Assembly (NCBI GenBank): GCA_900708905.1
Contig: CAADRB010000005.1
Coordinates: 1,850,573 to 1,914,572 of the forward strand
DNA: 64,000 nucleotides
Direction: 5' to 3'
Origin: Hymenolepis diminuta
Lineage: Eukaryota > Platyhelminthes > Cestoda > Cyclophyllidea > Hymenolepididae
The notes beneath the pieces were generated by a model. It did not search any database, was not told the origin of the DNA, and saw only the letters and a list, made by a program, of their open reading frames with translations. Of this stretch, positions 14,201-27,900 are shown piece by piece; the stretch's first letter is position 1; every line of letters begins with the position of its first letter. The translations under genes were made by a program, and so were the position numbers.

Positions 14201-14239
14201 ACACTTATTGGTTATCAAACAAACTACCTTTAATAATTT

Positions 14240-14590
14240 GAGAAAAGGTTATGAGTACACCTCGACGCAGCGTGAGAAGGAGACGATGTTAGGAAACAGG
14301 TCTCGGGCCTTCACGCCTGTCATTTGAGTATGTTTATATCAGCTGTGGATTTAAAGGGTAGTAGAGTTTTTGCACTCAAGTCAGGTTCATAAAGAGCCGG
14401 TTGGCTGTAATTGAGGTTACTCATTAATTGAGTGAGGTTCATGGGTGTATTGAGCCAAGGGATATTATTGATTGAGGGGAGGGGGAGGGTTGGTTGATGT
14501 GACTCATCTCAATTATCTTCGGCCGGCTTGTCTGAAATATTTTATGCATCAATCATTCGGAGATGCGACAGTTAGTTAAGAACCAATGGT
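14240..14590. promoter_or_regulatory. GC-rich low-repeat island, candidate regulatory element
   Basis: About 350 bp visibly richer in G and C than the flanks. It includes a G-run near 14478-14495 and AT-rich core motifs such as CTCATTAATTGAG and GCATCAATCATTC that resemble homeodomain-type sites. It holds no long open frame and shows no match to the mobile elements seen elsewhere in the window. Regulatory function is a guess from composition within a gene desert. Confidence 0.25.
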
Positions 14591-16019
14591 TCAGAGAAAA
14601 AGATGAATTGACAAATAGAATGTGTTATCCTTATGCATGCAAATTGAAATTCCTTGGAAAATCTCAGACCTTTATAGGGATTGAATCTCCCATATTTTAA
14701 TGGGGCAAACTAGGTATTTTTCAATACAGGTGTGATGAACAGTAGTTGAAGAGTAAAAAGATATATGAGATACGTGATCATGATGTAGAGCGAGGCCTAT
14801 GAACATACTATTACGGTAACTCCATTTGTTTAGAGATCCGATCAAGGACACGAATCAAGCAGTAGGGCACACAGATTTCAAGTTCTAGTTTGGTGAAGAG
14901 AAAGCTCTGCAAAGCTTTGCGATTAAATTTTATACATTTTGACATTCTTTTCCACCTTTGACTTTTAATATTTGGTTCTAAAGGTTATATTCATGAAAAC
15001 TCTCCCTCTTAGTTTCGTTGAGCAATCTTGAATTTAGAAAAATAAGAAGAGTATCGTATCTAACACGAAAACTGTTATTATATGCTATATTATTAACACA
15101 CTTTTCCTTACCGCTTCCCCTTTTTACGACGCAGCTCCTCGAAAAATTCACTTGTAGTGATGCTCGTATAAATTGGTATTTTCCCACAATATAGCATAAT
15201 GCTCATTAATGCATTTGTTTTGATGTCTACAGGTTAACAATTTGGCAAATCAGTGGAACAATCTATTGGCTGAAAGTTGAGGTACCATAAAATTGAAGAA
15301 CTCTCCCGAAACAGCTTCATTTTCAAACATAGCAGGGTTGAAAAAAAATTTTTGGGTGCTGATAAAATGTCTTCTGTTTCACCGAAATTTAAGAATTATC
15401 ATTATTTGTTAATAGATCGTATCAAGAATAGGAAGTGGACAAAACGATGCAGGTCTTTCAGGCACTTATATATTTTTTCATTCACGCTTATTTTTTCCAG
15501 CTATTAAGGTCATATTCGTATAGGCAGAATAGCCTTGATTTTGGAAGTACCATAAGAGAGCTTTCATTTTGACGCAAAATTCAGGAGAAGAATAGTTGTA
15601 TCGACGACAATTTTCTTTCAATCCTTATTCTAGATATGTTTCACGAGATTATATTTTAGCACTTCAAACATTTCATCCAGATGAATACGATAAATCAGCA
15701 GGTTTAGAGAGTGCATTTTTCAAATCTTCATCTTTTTGAACACTTAAATTTACCTTTGTCATCGTTCAGGTGAATTTAAAACTACTTTTTGTGCTCTACC
15801 AAGGTAAAAATTTTAGCTCTTTCAAAAGATCACGCAAGCTGTTTAATATCATGTAAGATCGTTCTCCTTTCACTACTTTTAAAACTGAAGTGACAGGACT
15901 CGTCAATAAACACTGGACATCGTTGACAAGAGTGTGCTCAGTAATCCAGCTGGGCGTTTTAGAAGGTTATCTACCCAGTTAATAAATACTGTACAACCCC
16001 AATCCTGGAAAATATGTAA

Positions 16020-16135
16020 AGTAGGACTCTTTGATACCCTGATTTCCCTTTAAGTATCTCTTCATCTTTCATTTATTTGGTTGACTGTTAGCCGATTTCA
16101 GTTGCTTTCCCACAATCAGAAGTTAGTATCATTTT
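16020..16135 (+). repeat. Interspersed repeat C, copy 1
   Basis: It reads GTAGGACTCTTTGATACCCTGA, a CTTTAAGTATCTCTTCATC block, then CCGATTTCAGTTGCTTTCCC and AATCAGAAGTTAGTATC, described here in separated blocks. The same blocks in the same order occur near 27500-27610 and 54770-54895. Class unknown; it may be the 3' part of a larger retroelement. Confidence 0.6.
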
Positions 16136-16602
16136 GTCTTGGAGAGGGTTGTAATAACGTAATAATTAGCTTTGAAGAGACATAGGAAATGTATTGCATG
16201 CAAAATATGGGATCCGGAAAAGGAGAGCGACGGTATAATCAAGTTCACTTCAATTTTCCTTTTCATTTAATGAGTTGCAAAATTGGTAAATTCTAGACTC
16301 TAGTGATTTTGTCTCCAGTCATAGCATTCCCCTATTTTCGTCAACTATTAGGAGCGCGTATTTTAATTAGTCATTCACCCCTCTAATAGTTTAATCAAAT
16401 CCAACATTCCCGTGTCCCTGTGGGGAAAGTGATCTGGTTGTGGTGATAAAGACAGACTCTATATTATAATAAGGTACTAGGGTGTCCCCCCAGCAAGATT
16501 ACACTGACCTAGCTTTCAGTTCATCCCATACGACGCGTCGTCTTGCGAAAGTGTTAACATCAAAGTGTCCTCTTTCCCTCTCACAGCTGTTTTCACGATG
16601 CA

Positions 16603-16680
16603 GCTATAGAAAAAAAAATATAGAAATATATAGACAATATAGAAATAAAGTAAAAAAAATATAGAAAAAAATTTTATATT
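16603..16680. repeat. Imperfect ATATAGAAA minisatellite
   Basis: Several imperfect copies of a unit close to ATATAGAAA are interspersed with A-runs. This is low-complexity DNA with no coding meaning. Confidence 0.8.
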
Positions 16681-17779
16681 AACTTGAAGTGAAAAATTTT
16701 CGTATAAGTGATAAGGTATGTCGTTTGAAGTAGGTTAAGGTACTGTAAATTGCTAGGTTGCAGTTCACTCAGACTCAGACAGGGAAGAAGGCCAGACAGG
16801 TGTGAAGTTACTCCGAAGTTGCTTTATTGACTTTTTAATAAGGCCATCTATAGAAAAATATAACTAATGACTGTTCAATTAAGAGAGGGATTTGTCTAGA
16901 CTAGTTGTCCAGGTGCTCGAGCCGGCATGCACCAGTATATTAACCTGACAGAGGGATTTTATATTGCTTATTTTTCAGAAGTACACAGACTCTGAGGCCA
17001 TATGTCGACGGCGCTTTATCCGAGTTCAAAATGCAGGTGAAAAGATTCTAATTTGAAGATTATTGCGCCATTATTAAACAAAAAATCGGATCAATTCAGA
17101 GGTGGCGAACTCGATGCTCACTGGTACACGTGGGAGGATAATGGATGGTCAAACAGGGTAGTTATTTTTGGCCAAAATGGAGACGTAGTAGAAAGCGAGT
17201 TTCTCATGGTGCAGATCCAGAAAACTTTCCCTCTACCCAAGTCAGTTGTTTTTAATATTTCCCTTGACTGACTCGGGAAGATCAAATGAAATGATTTTCC
17301 AAATGCCTGGATTTGTATCAACAGCAAAGTTTAGACATAATAACCAATCACTCTGTAATGAGAACGATGGGCTAGACACTATGACCACTATCTTGTACCA
17401 GGCATACTATTTTTGGTAATATAATATATTTAATAAGATTTTTGAATGGCTTATTCAGAAAAAATCAAATCTTCACATAAAATTAAAGAAAAAACCTGGT
17501 CGGATTGCATCCACTTGTATTGTTATTATCCAATGGCGAGGGATAAAATTTTACAATTTGCAATCATGGAGAGCATCTAAACAGAAGAGGTGATAAAGGC
17601 AATTTAAGCAGTCAAAAAGTTTAGGGGATAAGTTGAGAGTCAAAGCCTTACTCTGGAATCATCAGGTTGTCTGCATTCTAATTTCTTTTCACAATGTTTC
17701 AAACTATTCCTTATCAACTGGGTCTTTTGTCATCCACAGAAGAGCCAATATGTATATTGGAATTCGCTCGATAAATCCT

Positions 17780-20070
17780 GTATTCATCTAACTGAAGATA
17801 TGACTATTCAAAATCTGAACCTAAGTACATCCAGATTATTTTTTCATACCCAGTTTCTATGGCATATTCGTCTAATATTAATTTGCATCTTCGAAGTTTT
17901 TCAGCTTGCTCAATCGAATTAGTAAAAAGACACAAGTCGTATGCATATTCTAAATGCCCTAGTATCACTCGCATCCTGCAGAACTCAAGAGTTTGACTTT
18001 CAGATCTTCACAGGTTGTGTAGACTTCTTTTAACACAGTTTGGAGTACTATGTTACAGAGCATAGGACCCTCTTTCAATCCTTCTCTGACAACCCCCTTC
18101 ATAGAAAACACTTCACCTGAGTCCTTTATGTGGCCTTTTGGGGCATCTAGAAGTGGAATAAAAAGTCGAATATGTTCCAAGACAGATTTTGTTCACACAG
18201 TCCTGTTAAAATCGCAGCGATGGAAGATGAATCAAAGTCCTTCCATAAGTCAACAAAGATAAGTACTGTTCCACAATGCCAGTCGATATCTTCCTGAATT
18301 AATTTTCTTACAGGAAGGATCTCACGCTCTGTGGACATTACAACACGAAGTCTATGCTGTGAATTTGGTAATTGTTCAGTTATGTGTAAATTAAGTGTTT
18401 TACACACCATCGATGCAAAGCATTTCCCCAGGGTGTCAAGAAGGAAAATACTTCAGTAGTAAGCTGAGTAAGTTCTTATTCCGTTACCTTTGTAAATTCT
18501 GATTACTTAAGCATCTACCCAGGATCGGGCTATTGGGATTCCTGCCAAAAATGGTTAAAGAATTTCAGTAAGCTGATATCGGGTAATGGATCGCCCCACT
18601 TAATAAAGTTAGATCGCCAGAAATTAGCAACCAGGACTTTTCAAAGTCCCCAATTTTCTTTTTGCTCTTTTTGGTTCCTCTAGTGTATGGTTTATATCTT
18701 TAGGCAGTTCTCTAATGCATCAGGTTGTACTGGCCGAGAACTAAGTATTTCAGCATGATATTTTGCCAGAAAGCAGGTATCAACAACAAATTTCGTTTTA
18801 AATTAGACCATGCTCAAGAGCTTGTCGACAGAACCTTTTAAAGTAAGTCATAGGCTCTTTTGAGTTCATTAATTGTCAACGATTCTGTAAATTTGGCCAA
18901 ATTTTCTTCTAAGTGTATCCTTTTGCATTCAATAAAGGCAAGTTTACTTTAATTCTACAACTTTAATAGGGGCATACGATGCAGCGGATCAATCAGACAA
19001 CCACTGCTTCCTTAGCTCTTTCCTTATCCAGTAATTTTGTACACAAATATACTTTAGCCTTTACCTGCCGTGGCTTCATTTTGTCAATACTAGAACGGTG
19101 TTCCTGACATACTTCATTAACAGTCATTGTAATAATATTTATCATATCATCAAGTCATTGCGTTCCAGGATCGCCTTTTCCGGGATTTTTATTGTTAATA
19201 TTTATGGGATAATATGAGGTTCATTCCCCTATTCTCTTGCAAATTCCTGTATGATTTATACGTCTATGTAACTTTTTCGGTGTAGCTTCAATCCTGAGAT
19301 TTGATGTAACCAACAATGATCGGAGTTCGCATCTGTTTCTCAAGATTCTCGTATGTCGGGAAATGTAACTCTACTCTTCCGTGAAGCTCAAAAGAAACCA
19401 AAGGCGTGCTACCTTGGGTCGTTATTGGATTGTATCATGTGTGTGATCTTTTATTAAGTTTTTGGGATAAACAATTGACAATATAAAGGCTATTTCTTTC
19501 ACAAAATGTTAACAGGCGCATTTCATTTTTCGTAGTCCCCACTGAGTTTGTAAATCGGCCTACTACAATCATGTGATTTACATAATGATGATATTTTCAG
19601 TTCTACACTTTGGTCTCTCAATGTAACATCCTGTTGTCTACAAAATTTTCTTGCTCTTAAAGTTGGAAGAGCACCCTGTTAGCATATATCGGTCGATAAT
19701 ACCTTGTGATTTATTCCCAGCATTAATTATAATTGCAGCTAAGCTGTCGGAAATAGGCTTGAATTCTTGAACTTGAAGTTGTGAATCACTGATGATAAAT
19801 GCAACACCACCTATTGGCATGGGGTTGCTTTGTATCCAGAATAAAAAAGTAGTGAACCCAGGGAATACTTCGATTTTTGATATTTCAGCAGTTTTGGTTG
19901 CTGTCAGGATTTTTCGGGCAGACAGCTGATACAAAATATATGAGTCTCAGTTTGCAGTGACAAGACCTGAAGTTCTAGAGTCCAAACTTTAGAAATTGGC
20001 CTTCGAATCTCGACGAGAGGACTTGAGTTCAGAGTTAAGATTTTGAATCTTCGCCTGAGCTCCTGTGTCC
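17780..20070 (-). mobile_element. Dead non-LTR retrotransposon (APE-type endonuclease plus RT)
   Basis: Minus-strand frames, broken by stops and frameshifts, follow the domain order of an RTE/CR1-like LINE. Endonuclease: GGVAFIISD (about 19795-19821) and RLLTFCERNSLYIVN (about 19470-19515). Linker and RT: LKSPG (about 18640), YKGNGI then GISLLD-type LDTLGKCFAS (about 18420-18510), FVDLWKDFDS (about 18222-18262), a decayed GVRQG region (about 18040-18100), a catalytic-loop region at 17933-17953 and YLGS (about 17830). The YADD box reads YAYD: the first aspartate codon GAC is TAC. The endonuclease GDFN box is also altered to GRFTN. Copying activity is therefore lost. The ends are approximate and no target duplication was found. 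Confidence 0.85.
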
Positions 20071-20884
20071 CTACTGTTTACAGCTGACTGACCGGAAAAT
20101 TATTTTAAGTGGTCAGTCCCGTCCACCTTGGGCTTTAGTTTTTTCAGAGAGCCAGAACTTGAGTAAGGTATCGTTTTGTGCAAAAAAGTAATATTTTATA
20201 AATTAAATGGATAAATTTTCTTTTCAGCAAGGTATATTTAAATCTTGAAAAAAAAAACGGATTATATCTATGCAATGTTTATTTGATAAACGCACGGGTC
20301 ACAAATTGCGAAAATGAACAAGTTTCACACGCTAATTCTCAGAGTTCTCAGGGTCTCCTTTTTGATGATTTGTGGGCATTCGAATAAAACAAACCTAGAT
20401 GGTTGTAGCTTAGCTTAATGCTGTTCAAATTCCATCTGTTAGATTTCTCGAAAAATTACTGGAGTAATCATGTTGTAAAATATTGCTGTATCAAACTGAC
20501 CACTTTTATTACTTTTGGCAAGTTTAAATAACTTCATTTTAAATCACGAGAATAAATTTAGGAAGGAGTTAAGGGGAGAGGCAAAAATTGCACTTAAAAA
20601 GCCTTATTTTATCTGAAATTCGGGGCCATCAGGTTGTCCTCTTTTTAATTAGTCGTTGATTTCCGTTACACCATGACCTAGTTAAAAATTCAGGATCTGA
20701 ATTCTCGATTCCCGAGTGATGAGTCATTTTTGCAATGCACAAAGACTGGTGACGCATTTTCTGGGGTTCTTTATGATGATATTAGAGAGGTCTCTTTAAT
20801 AATTGGAAAAGTAAATATTTTCGAAACTCGATCAGAAGTCATAGAACAAATATAAGTGGAAATCCTACACTTCAAGGTCCATTA

Positions 20885-21062
20885 GAAACGTTGCTAACAT
20901 TTAACTCAAGTAGAGGGTGGGTCTCTGAAGAGAAACTCGCATTCTGCTATCACTCTTGTTGACTTTAATTAACTAGTGTGGTTAACCATCGACGTCACTG
21001 GATGTGTGCCAAAGAGCATCACTCCCACAACTTCTGACTTTGCAGATATAGACGTACCTTGA
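20885..21062 (-). repeat. tRNA-derived SINE copy
   Basis: The body blocks GAGAAACTCGCATTCTGC and GTCACTGGATGTGTGCC, and the head block CTTCTGACTTTGCAGATATAG, match the order in the 32.8 kb and 35.2 kb copies. Orientation is the same. The B box is mutated. Confidence 0.6.
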
Positions 21063-23519
21063 AATGAAGTCTTCTCTATTCTATGTTACTGACTCTCCAG
21101 TAATTTAATCAACACTCTTTATCCAGGTTATATATAAACAGAGCCTTGGTTTAGTTAAAACTCTCCTCTCACATTCCTTCTGAGTCTGAGCTATCCATAT
21201 TATAACCCAGTGGACATCTTATTTTATTTTATATAGATTGTATTGTGGTCGCGTATTAGTAGCTGGGTTTTGTTTTGACCTTCAAAACACGGGATATGAT
21301 TTATATAACTCAGTTTATAAATACCTAATTCTGAGTATATCTTATGCTTTATCTACTACTCGGAGGATAACGAGCTCTGCTAGCCTAAAGAGATGTCTTG
21401 TCGATTACACCAAGCTTGTGAAGAAGAAATTGGCAATTCTACCACGTTTCTCGCAACCTAGGTTGTCCCCGTCCAGTAGTGACTCTTTTTCTTTGCTGTC
21501 CTACCTCATATTTCTGTTCCTTTCTCCTTTCCCAACTCATTTAGTTCCGAGTTAGCACTAGGAGGATCATTAGCTCTAAAAATTGATATTTAGCCCGATT
21601 TGGTCTGTCTCATGAAGTAGCTTCATTAACGAGATTAGTGCTACTGAATTAATAATAATAAGTCAAAGTCAGATCCAAAAATGGCAACACCCAAAGTTCT
21701 GGAGGATAGCCACCAGCTTATACGATCATTTAAATGCGATGCACTGGAATTTGAAAGTTATAAATCATTTGTTTAAATCTTATTCTAGATGACACCTATA
21801 AAAATTGACTGATTACCACCCGAGAAATTTTACTTGACCAGATATTTCACTTCAATTCAATAAGGATAATCCATTAACTGGCAACCATCAATATCAAACT
21901 GTAATTATTACATTCTTAAATTCAAATTTTACTAAGCTAAATACTTCCTTTTTTCACAAAATGGTGAAAAAATATTTGTCAATTTTTATTCACATGCTAT
22001 TGTAATTATTAAATGTAGTTCAAAATAAATTATGTATTAGGATTACTGGAATTAATAAAAAATAGCAAACAAATAGTTCTTTATAGGCATGCAGAAGAAA
22101 AGTACAAGTCATTTTGAAAATTATTTAAACTTTTCATTTGCAAATTCGTTAATTAAGCAAAGTGAACAGCGCCATGGAATTCATTCAAAAATGCCTGCTG
22201 TAATTAAATTTAAATCAATGATACTATGTGTAAACAAATCCAATTTTAACACTTCTGGTAATATAATTCACTATTTTTATTATTGTGGCACTCAAGTTTT
22301 CACTAAAGAGTATGGCGAATATCGAATTAATCATAAGTGTACCTTACTACTGAACAAGCGAATACGCCCTTATCCTGGTTAGAACAAAGTTATCCTTTCA
22401 AATAGGGAAATTCGGATTTTGTTTAACTTCTCAAATGACCTGAATTAACCAATCTAGTTAGCCATTCTGATCATTCGATTTGATGACCACTGCCTTAGCT
22501 TATGTGCTGCCTACTTCTGTGTCACAGAGGCAAGGTATCTACGTTTGCACACATTTTGGGAGAAAATACAGTGATTGAATCCGTTCAGAAATCTTGAACT
22601 GGTAAGACTCTTAGGGGTGCCGATTTTAAGGATACCATTCGTGATTTTAGTGGTGTCAAAATAAGCTTATAGATAGACAGAATAGTAATTTACATATCTC
22701 CACAAGTTGACCCAATACTGAACTTTGGGTCCGAGATCATTGACTATTCACGTTAATTAAGTGATATTTTGTAGGGAAGTTAAAAATTATTTATTTATTA
22801 ACTTCAATAAGGCGAACAAAATTCTACAATCTATCATTGATGGAAGGCATTTTGAATACGTGAACTAACAGATAAGGATTATGGGGAAATAAAGCCATGG
22901 CATCAAAATAGACTTCGGAATCAGATTTTAAGCTTTTGACATCTGGGATAAATTTTAGGCTTAGTTCCCGGTTCTCTGAGTGAATTATTATTCTGTAATT
23001 TGGATCACATTTCAAATGCATTTTTTTCTAATAGCCAAAAGCAAACCGAAGCTATATAATTAAAATAAGGGTAGCCAGTTCTACTGAATCTTTGTGTCGA
23101 TCATTTGTTCCTCTCATTATTTTGTATTTTATATCATCATATTTTTTGCGTCCTTTGTCATGATCGTCTTCTAATCGATAATTCCCCACGTCAAAGCTTA
23201 TCCCAAATTGCAAAAATCTCAGCTTCCTATCGCAATAATCGATAAATCAATAGAAAGGTGGGCCCATTGTGACAAATCCATTCCAAAAAACTCCAATTTA
23301 TCCGACTTTGTAACCGCGTATGAATAGATATCTTAGTTTTGCCTTTCAACTTTCCTCTTGCTTTTTAGAGGAAATAGTAAAAAAGGTGTCTTACAAAATT
23401 TCCTTCCTTGATATACCGCATTAGACAATAGCTCTAGTCTCCTGATATTGACACACTTCAATAAATGAAGAGAAACTGACAGTTTTTTCAGTTAGTTCGG
23501 TTTTGAACTTCCCTGCCAA

Positions 23520-23660
23520 CTATTAGGGAACATTATTAACAACATTTGACTTGGTGGAAAGGTATTTTTGAGCCAATTTTAGAAGTTCAGAACTAACCAT
23601 CCGTATCACTAGATATGCACTGATGAGCATGGGTCTTGTGACCTCTGACTTGAAAGAGTC
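23520..23660 (-). repeat. tRNA-derived SINE copy, partial
   Basis: Contains ATCACTAGATATGCACTGATG and GTGACCTCTGACTTGAAAG, which correspond to the tRNA-related part of the 35.2 kb copy. The body is poorly preserved. Confidence 0.5.
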
Positions 23661-23947
23661 TATTTTTGTCTAGTAAATCCAAAAGAAATCGAGATTAATT
23701 ACAGAATTCCATTCTCAGGGACCTGTTTACTTGTCAGCCGGAATTTTATCTACAAACAGGCCGAAATGTCAGACTTTTGGACAGGCGCACCCAGTTTGTT
23801 TTTGATAAATTATCGAAACACAAGATGCAAGTAACACGTTCTGGACACACCCTGTCTTCTTTTGTTTCCATTTAGTTGTAGGAGGCATTCACAGAGTATA
23901 CTTTAAAGAAATAATAGTATAAGAGTCTAAATAGCACATAATATAAA

Positions 23948-23980
23948 GTAATAATAATAGTAATTATTATTATTATTAAT
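23948..23980. repeat. AAT/ATT trinucleotide tract
   Basis: A short run of AATAAT followed by ATTATT units, so the tract is itself nearly palindromic. A separate ATT tract lies at 49817-49833. Confidence 0.8.
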
Positions 23981-26900
23981 ATAAAATGTAAAATTATTGT
24001 CCGTTGAAATATTCACTGTTATTAAGGTAAACAAAAGTGTGCTATAAGCACGCTATTTATCAGTTGTTATGTAATTAAATGATTTTTATTAGATTTGGTC
24101 TGTTATTTTGGAAGAATTTATGTAAAGCAGTTTTGTTTGATATCAAGGATACAACAGGCGATAAGTTTGCACTTGAGGACACAGGGGACAGGTCACTAGG
24201 ATGAATTTAAGGTTATCTCTCTTCCCTCCCTCACTCTTAATTAATTCTGCATTTGATTAATATTTATATACTATTCGTGATTACTTATGAGTTATAACTG
24301 TCTTCAGGAAATTTAATAAAAATTGACACATCTAACAGGAAAAAAACGAACTCAGTGACTTACTCTTTAGCGATTTCCGATTTTGGATTAACTGGCATTT
24401 CTCGGTCGAAAAGTTAATTTTCATTATATAATTACATCAAAAAAGGAAGCTCGTTATATCATTTTGAATAACTTTTGGGAATTTCGAAAATCCTGATTCG
24501 AGCTGTTTGAGCTAAATTAATATTATTTATAAATAGTGGCCAAAGTATACTACTTAAATGACCACTTCTGTCATTGACGATTAATTACCGAACGGCAAAT
24601 GCTTGAAAATTTTCCAACTACAGAAAGCTAGATACTGCCTCATTTTTAGGAAAATGAAATACAAGTTACTCGATATAATTTTTAGTTAAAAGATTTCCAT
24701 TCAATTTATTTTATGACAAATATCACTTGCTTTTGTTATTCAATAAATCAAAATGGGGTATATCCGTCTCATCTTCTCAAGTTTACTAACACGTTAATCA
24801 ATATGGATAAAATTATATTTTACTCAACGAAATAATTGTCATTGTGTCACCCCATTTTCTGAATGCAATCACCAGATCATAACAATATTTTTTTAATTTA
24901 GTATTTTTTAAAATTATTTTGGAGTCAGTAATGTCAAAAGAAAAACCATTAAATAATTCATAAACATACCTACTATGAGAATTTAAAGGTAAAGTTAAAC
25001 TTAGCTTAAGCTCTAGCTAATTTGGGAAGGCGATTTCGGAAGGATAATTCATCAGGAACCATGAGTAGCCTTTAATTTATAAAATTCACATCAGTCTCTT
25101 AAATATAGTTATGTACCTATTGAATAATGCTAGGGTACAGTTGACTCAGATCCAGTACTATTAAGAAAGGGGAAATGTAGAAATACCGTAACTCTGAGAC
25201 AGTCACTTTGTTTAACAATGATTTCTCATTTGGATAAAATTTTGTTTATACGCAGGTGCATAAAAATAAACTCTTCATTAAGGTCTCCAGAAATTTAAAT
25301 ATCTGAGGATATGACAATTTTTTTGGCATTTTGCTAAGTCTGGAAATCATTTGTTCGAGTGGTGATATTGTGTGATTACAAGGTTAATGGCCGCAACTTA
25401 ACTAATGGGTTAGGCAACTGAAAGCCCTCCGACTAACAAATTATCTGTGCGTGATCTTTAAATGTTGTAATTTTCAAATAAAAACTGAATTATCTGCTTT
25501 CTAAAACAGGAAGATATTTTCAATCACTCAGTAGCTCTTATCTGAAAATCAATGCCCCAACTGACATTCTATCCAGACTGAATGTCAAGATACTGAAAGC
25601 AGAATATGCTATCATACGGCTTACCAATAATGCGGATAGAAAGAACATGAAGACTACTGGCGAATTTTTCTATACAATACAAAGCAAGTACTCAACAGTC
25701 TTGAGACCTCCTAGAATTAACAGTGGTATCAACGAAATGTGGATAATGCTGACCATTAATAAGTTTTACCTTTACGGTACTTAATAGACATATCATATGG
25801 TTATATAGACAAATTCTTTTCATATGAATACGACAATACATGCGTTATGGCATTAAGAGAATGTTTTAATAGTAGGCCTAGTTAAAAATCTTCCATATTT
25901 GACAACTAGATTAGAGAGAACCCGTATAACTAACGTAGGAAATTTTGAAACATTTGGTTAGAAGGCTGATGAGAATTCTTGTGACTGCTAATTTAGATCG
26001 CATTATCCTTATTTTTCATTTCCTGGTAGCTGACCATCCAAATCGTCAATGAACATCAATCTGATGACCTCTGATTAAGTGGACTCTCGAGTTAACTGCT
26101 GTGGTGCCGCCCCACAAACGTTCAAAACTATATCTAGGACTTCAAAATCTTTGAGTGAAAGAAGTTTTCAAAAAGCTTCTTTGATGTAGAAACTCTCATT
26201 CGTTGACATTCATGCATTAAATCTAGTTTAGTGAAAATTTTAGTGTTGAAAATGGCTGTTGAATAGATTTTCCCACAGTTGTCTGATCGACAAGCTTCAA
26301 AACAAAACGCGATATTTATAATTACGCATACAAAAGACAACCTGTTCGCAAAATGCATCGGCGTGAATCTGCCAATCGGAAGCGAATTTAATGTTAGTAC
26401 ATTAAGGAAAGGTGTTCTTTAAAATCAAAGAAATTATTTTCAAATGTTCCGTTTTTTCCTCTCCTCCTTGCAGGTTAACCGGTAATTGATTAAATTCTAT
26501 ATCATAATTGACATATTTAAACTGTTACAAATCGGGTAAGGAATAAATCAAAAGTTTTTATATTCCAATTTATATAAAATGCAAAATTAGAGCTATTAAT
26601 CGATTATCGTGTGACACAAATGATAGATGAAATTAAGTTAATTAATTATCTACTGTAATTTTTATGAATAGGCTACTCCGTGCTTGTTTTAATACACCAG
26701 CGGTCCAAATCGATTCTTGATCTCCTGATTTTGGGAAAGGCGAATGTAACTTTTAGGAAGGGAATAGCCCTAAGGCTAAACTGATCGACCTCATAAAGTA
26801 GCTCTATTGTCGAGAAGAGTGCTACTTTATGTACGTGATAATATATAAATTTATTGAGTTATACACGTACCTAAAAAGAATACAGTGTTAGTTTTGACAA

Positions 26901-27499
26901 GTCATCCACTTTACCAAATTAATGGAAGGGATACCGCAACACAATATTTCAAACTTAGTCAATTCCGGGTCTACGCTTCCTTATTCTCGTAAAGAAATTA
27001 AAAATGGCTTGTGAAATGTTGGATTATAGAAATACAAACCACTTTCTTAATTGAAACCGCATTCTTATAGAGTTTTCCCCACTTTTATCGAGTTTTTTAA
27101 TAACGAACTCTTTATACTATACTCATCTCCCTTTTCAAGCATTGTATTTTAAAAGTTTTTCGATCGGCTAGAAAGAAAACTGGATGAGATTCCGTTAATT
27201 ATGTCTTCTTTTTGCTGAGATAATTACTGATAATAAATGTGCAAAAGCCGAATTTGACCTATCGCAGCAATGCTATGTTACGATCATGTAAGTTGCTCAA
27301 TTTCATTTAAGAATATCCTGCTTTCTCAATCTTTGGGAAGGAAAAATAAATCGGCAAGGCCGATCATCGTAATTAAACAACCAGTCAATAAGCCCTGGAT
27401 TTCAAAGGCAAAAATTTACTCGAAGATCTACGGGATGAATTATCAAACTCGAGTTTCGAAATGTAAGCTGTCTGTTTAACAAATGTAGAAATCAAATTA

Positions 27500-27610
27500 A
27501 GTAAGAGCCTCTGATACCCTGACTTTACTTTGAATATCTTTTCGATCTTCTTACCTCCCCCCCCCCCTCTTCCCTTACTATATATTGAAATTACTTTTAA
27601 CCTATTTCAA
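27500..27610 (+). repeat. Interspersed repeat C, copy 2, with C11 run
   Basis: It reads AAGTAAGAGCCTCTGATACC, CTGACTTTACTTTGAATATC and TTTTCGATCTTC, then an 11-base C run (27557-27567) where the other copies have only a few C. It continues to an ACCTATTTCAAATTC block. Same strand as the copies at 16.0 and 54.8 kb. Confidence 0.6.
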
Positions 27611-27714
27611 ATTCTTCCCGCTATGCCAATTTATAAATTTTGAAATTCTGAGAATAATAATTATTAAAGGTACCAATAAATATTTAAGTCAACAGATTGC
27701 ATAAGTAGCCTTAT

Positions 27715-27900
27715 TCGTACTCGTGGAGAGAGAGTTGGTATCTGAACTCGGACAAATCAATGGAAGCGATGAGAGAAGGGAATGGGCGCTAATGATTGAG
27801 AGTTGAGCTAGTCTGGGAAGGAACTCGATTCGTGACAGTGTGCTGATGTGGCCCTGGGATTTATCCCACTGAGGATGAGAAACCGGTATACTCAGTATCT
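27715..27900. promoter_or_regulatory. Small GC-rich island
   Basis: A patch richer in G and C than its flanks, with no open frame of note and no match to the repeats in the window. It is listed as a possible regulatory element or old repeat on composition only. Confidence 0.2.

Larger units (their letters stand above)
3001..14239. other. Gene-free AT-rich DNA with old SINE copies
   Basis: About 11 kb with no exon I can support. It holds a TA microsatellite near 4143 and several degraded tRNA-derived SINE copies (about 5604-5795, 7384-7560, 7645-7790, 8890-9085, 9180-9330 and 11090-11230). All of these are oriented with the tRNA-like head toward higher coordinates. The rest shows no recognisable gene or RNA. 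Confidence 0.6.
14591..17779. other. Gene-free AT-rich DNA
   Basis: No supported exon. It contains a repeat C copy near 16020-16135 and an imperfect AT minisatellite at 16603-16680. Short open frames at 15277-15507 and 17053-17271 lack recognisable motifs and convincing splice sites. Confidence 0.55.
20071..27714. other. Gene-free AT-rich DNA with repeats
   Basis: About 7.6 kb without a supported gene. It holds SINE copies (20885-21062 and 23520-23660), an ATT/AAT trinucleotide tract (23948-23980) and a repeat C copy with a run of 11 C (about 27500-27610). A protein-like minus-strand frame at 22824-23021 has no domain or splice support. Confidence 0.55.

Noticed and set aside
22824..23021. 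A protein-like minus-strand frame (VYFDAMALFPHNPYLLVHVF)
   Set aside because: It has an acceptor-like AG before its first ATG but no domain, no partner exon and no donor. It is more likely chance or an old insertion.
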